NCBI GenBank assembly: GCA_041678445.1
Contig: JBAYOD010000061.1
Span: 1-14,727 of the forward strand
Direction: 5' to 3'
Length of the DNA stretch: 14,727 bases
Origin: Zeimonas sp041678445
GTDB lineage: Bacteria > Pseudomonadota > Gammaproteobacteria > Burkholderiales > Burkholderiaceae_E
A program made the position numbers and the translations under genes. The notes below the pieces were generated by a model. It was given only the letters and a program-made list of their open reading frames with translations, searched no databases and had not been told where the DNA came from. Below, one piece after another: positions 13,821 to 14,727 of the stretch (position 1 is the stretch's first letter; the number at the start of each line of letters is the position of its first letter).

Positions 13821-14467
13821 CCGCGCTTGCGCCAGCGCCAGACGTGCATCGGCGGCACGTTCAGGAACTCCATCCGCTCGTACTCCGGCGTACCCATGAT
13901 GGGCTTCGTCAGCCGGGCAACCACGTCACGGAACTGGTAGGCGACGAAGCAGCCCCCCGGCGCGAGCGCCTCGTGCACCGCCTGGACGACGCGCTGTCCG
14001 ACCTCGGTCGGCATCGTCGAAAACGGAATCCCCGAAATGACCGCATCGGGAGGTTTCTGCCGATAGGCTGCCAGCGTCTCGACGATGTCCTCGGCGCTGC
14101 CCTGGTGGACGACCAGCCGCGGATCGTGCAGCGCATTGCGGACATGGTCGACGAACAGGGCGTCGAGCTCGAGCGCCATCAGCGCCGAACCGGCCGGCAT
14201 CGCCTTCAGGAAGGCCCGCGTCGTGCCGCCCGTGCCCGGGCCGAGTTCGACGACCGATGCACTCGTTGCCAGGCCGGCGACCCGGACCAGCCTGCGCTCC
14301 ATGAAGTGCGAACTCGGAATGACCGATCCGACCCCCTTGGGCGCCCGCAGAAAACCTTGCAGGAAAGTCAGCCGCTCGTCCCGCTGCGGCCTGACCGGCT
14401 GTTCTGCAATCTGTGCTTCAGTATCTTCATTTCCGGTCAGATCCGTCCGCGGCGATCGATATGACAC
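13817..14467 (-). CDS. SAM-dependent methyltransferase, PmtA-like
   Basis: A 216-residue class I SAM methyltransferase. Motif I is VELGPGTGGTT (73-83), the acidic residue after strand 2 is Glu100, and the catalytic-loop-like motif is SGIPFS (145-150). The preceding RAPKGVGSVIPSS (41-53) is characteristic of the group containing bacterial phospholipid N-methyltransferases (PmtA) and KsgA-like rRNA dimethylases. The closest functional guess is phosphatidylethanolamine N-methylation at the inner membrane, but substrate identity is not proven. The GTG start is chosen because AGGAG stands six bases upstream. The first 30 residues are polar and poorly conserved in appearance. It is 60 bp downstream of rpiA on the same strand and probably follows it in an operon. 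Confidence 0.8.
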   Translation of the reverse strand: MSYRSPRTDLTGNEDTEAQIAEQPVRPQRDERLTFLQGFLRAPKGVGSVIPSSHFMERRLVRVAGLATSASVVELGPGTGGTTRAFLKAMPAGSALMALELDALFVDHVRNALHDPRLVVHQGSAEDIVETLAAYRQKPPDAVISGIPFSTMPTEVGQRVVQAVHEALAPGGCFVAYQFRDVVARLTKPIMGTPEYERMEFLNVPPMHVWRWRKRG

Positions 14468-14527
14468 GAGACTCTCCTGTCAGTCTGGGTCTTTGTACTT
14501 CAGGCTGGATCGTGCCCGTCGCTGCGC

Positions 14528-14727
14528 CTAGGCACGCGAGCCCGACGATATTCTTTCGATGCCATCCGATCGTGCAATCAATACCACGTCGGCAGGCCGG
14601 GTCGCAAACAGGCCCACGGTGACGACACCCGGCCACTGATTGATGGCGGTTTCCAGGCCAGCCGGGTCGTCCATCGGCAGGCCGGGGACATCGAGGATCA
14701 GGTTGCCGTTGTCGGTGACGAAACCGG
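14528..14727 (-). CDS. rpiA: Ribose-5-phosphate isomerase A, C-terminal part (cut by window edge)
   Basis: The last 65 or so residues of RpiA, which interconverts ribose 5-phosphate and ribulose 5-phosphate in the pentose phosphate pathway. The visible sequence has the family's C-terminal blocks: VTDNGNLILDVPGL, then DPAGLETAINQWPGVVTVGLFATRPADV. The stop codon TAG is at 14528-14530 (CTA on plus). The protein ends with a short extra tail (SSGSRA) beyond the last conserved residues. The gene continues beyond 14727, so its start, catalytic residues and promoter are not visible. The methyltransferase gene lies 60 bp downstream on the same strand; no hairpin terminator was seen between them. Confidence 0.92.
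   Translation of the reverse strand, partial: GFVTDNGNLILDVPGLPMDDPAGLETAINQWPGVVTVGLFATRPADVVLIARSDGIERISSGSRA

Noticed and set aside
14468..14527. Separate promoter for the PmtA-like gene
   Set aside because: A TACAAA -10-like element exists on the minus strand but no acceptable -35 lies 16-18 bp upstream; co-transcription from rpiA is the simpler reading.
1..14727. CRISPR array, tRNA, insertion sequence, prophage or integron features
   Set aside because: No spaced repeat array, tRNA-like cloverleaf, transposase/integrase motif or terminal inverted repeats were recognised, and coding is continuous with housekeeping genes.

Overview
This window looks like ordinary chromosomal core sequence from a GC-rich betaproteobacterium. 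The gene set (fused indolepyruvate oxidoreductase, HrpA, ArgA, YggX, RpiA, OxyR-type katA), the strong G/C bias at third codon positions and the long antisense shadow frames fit Rhodocyclales-like or Burkholderiales-like genomes. That placement is inference from protein style, not a database match. No tRNA, rRNA, CRISPR array, insertion sequence, phage gene or integration scar was seen.

Layout. Positions 1-230 are non-coding: a REP-like nested inverted repeat, a second hairpin and a G-rich (minus-strand) tract lie downstream of iorAB. On the minus strand follow a fused indolepyruvate:ferredoxin oxidoreductase (231-3842) and, just upstream of it, an IclR-family regulator (3890-4645). They probably form one regulator-enzyme operon for aryl-pyruvate or aromatic amino acid degradation, with a promoter and palindromic operator candidate at 4678-4733. 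Next, also minus, is a CinA N-domain (molybdopterin-binding fold) protein (4877-5656). A 277-bp divergent spacer carries an OxyR-like site abutting a good sigma-70 promoter for a clade-3-type catalase (5934-7379, plus). A GC-rich hairpin separates the catalase from a Tat-type lipoprotein with a DsbG-like thioredoxin fold (7445-8065, plus). That gene runs head-on, with a 2-bp gap, into the large DEAH RNA helicase hrpA (8068-12159, minus).

hrpA and argA (12182-13519, plus) diverge from a 22-bp gap. Its core is the 8-bp palindrome ATTATAAT, which gives a perfect -10 TATAAT on both strands only 6-8 nt from each ATG. This predicts a symmetric bidirectional promoter making two nearly leaderless mRNAs, and it is the most interesting signal here. 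argA is followed after 9 bp by yggX (13529-13801), a probable two-gene operon. yggX converges on a PmtA-like SAM methyltransferase (13817-14467, minus, GTG start) through a perfect hairpin whose two arms contain the two stop codons. The right edge holds the C-terminal part of rpiA (14528 to beyond 14727, minus).

Functionally the window is a patchwork of housekeeping genes (arginine biosynthesis, RNA helicase, pentose phosphate isomerase) and oxidative-stress or redox genes (catalase, thioredoxin-fold lipoprotein, YggX). I found no convincing new multi-gene system. The notable items are regulatory and architectural.
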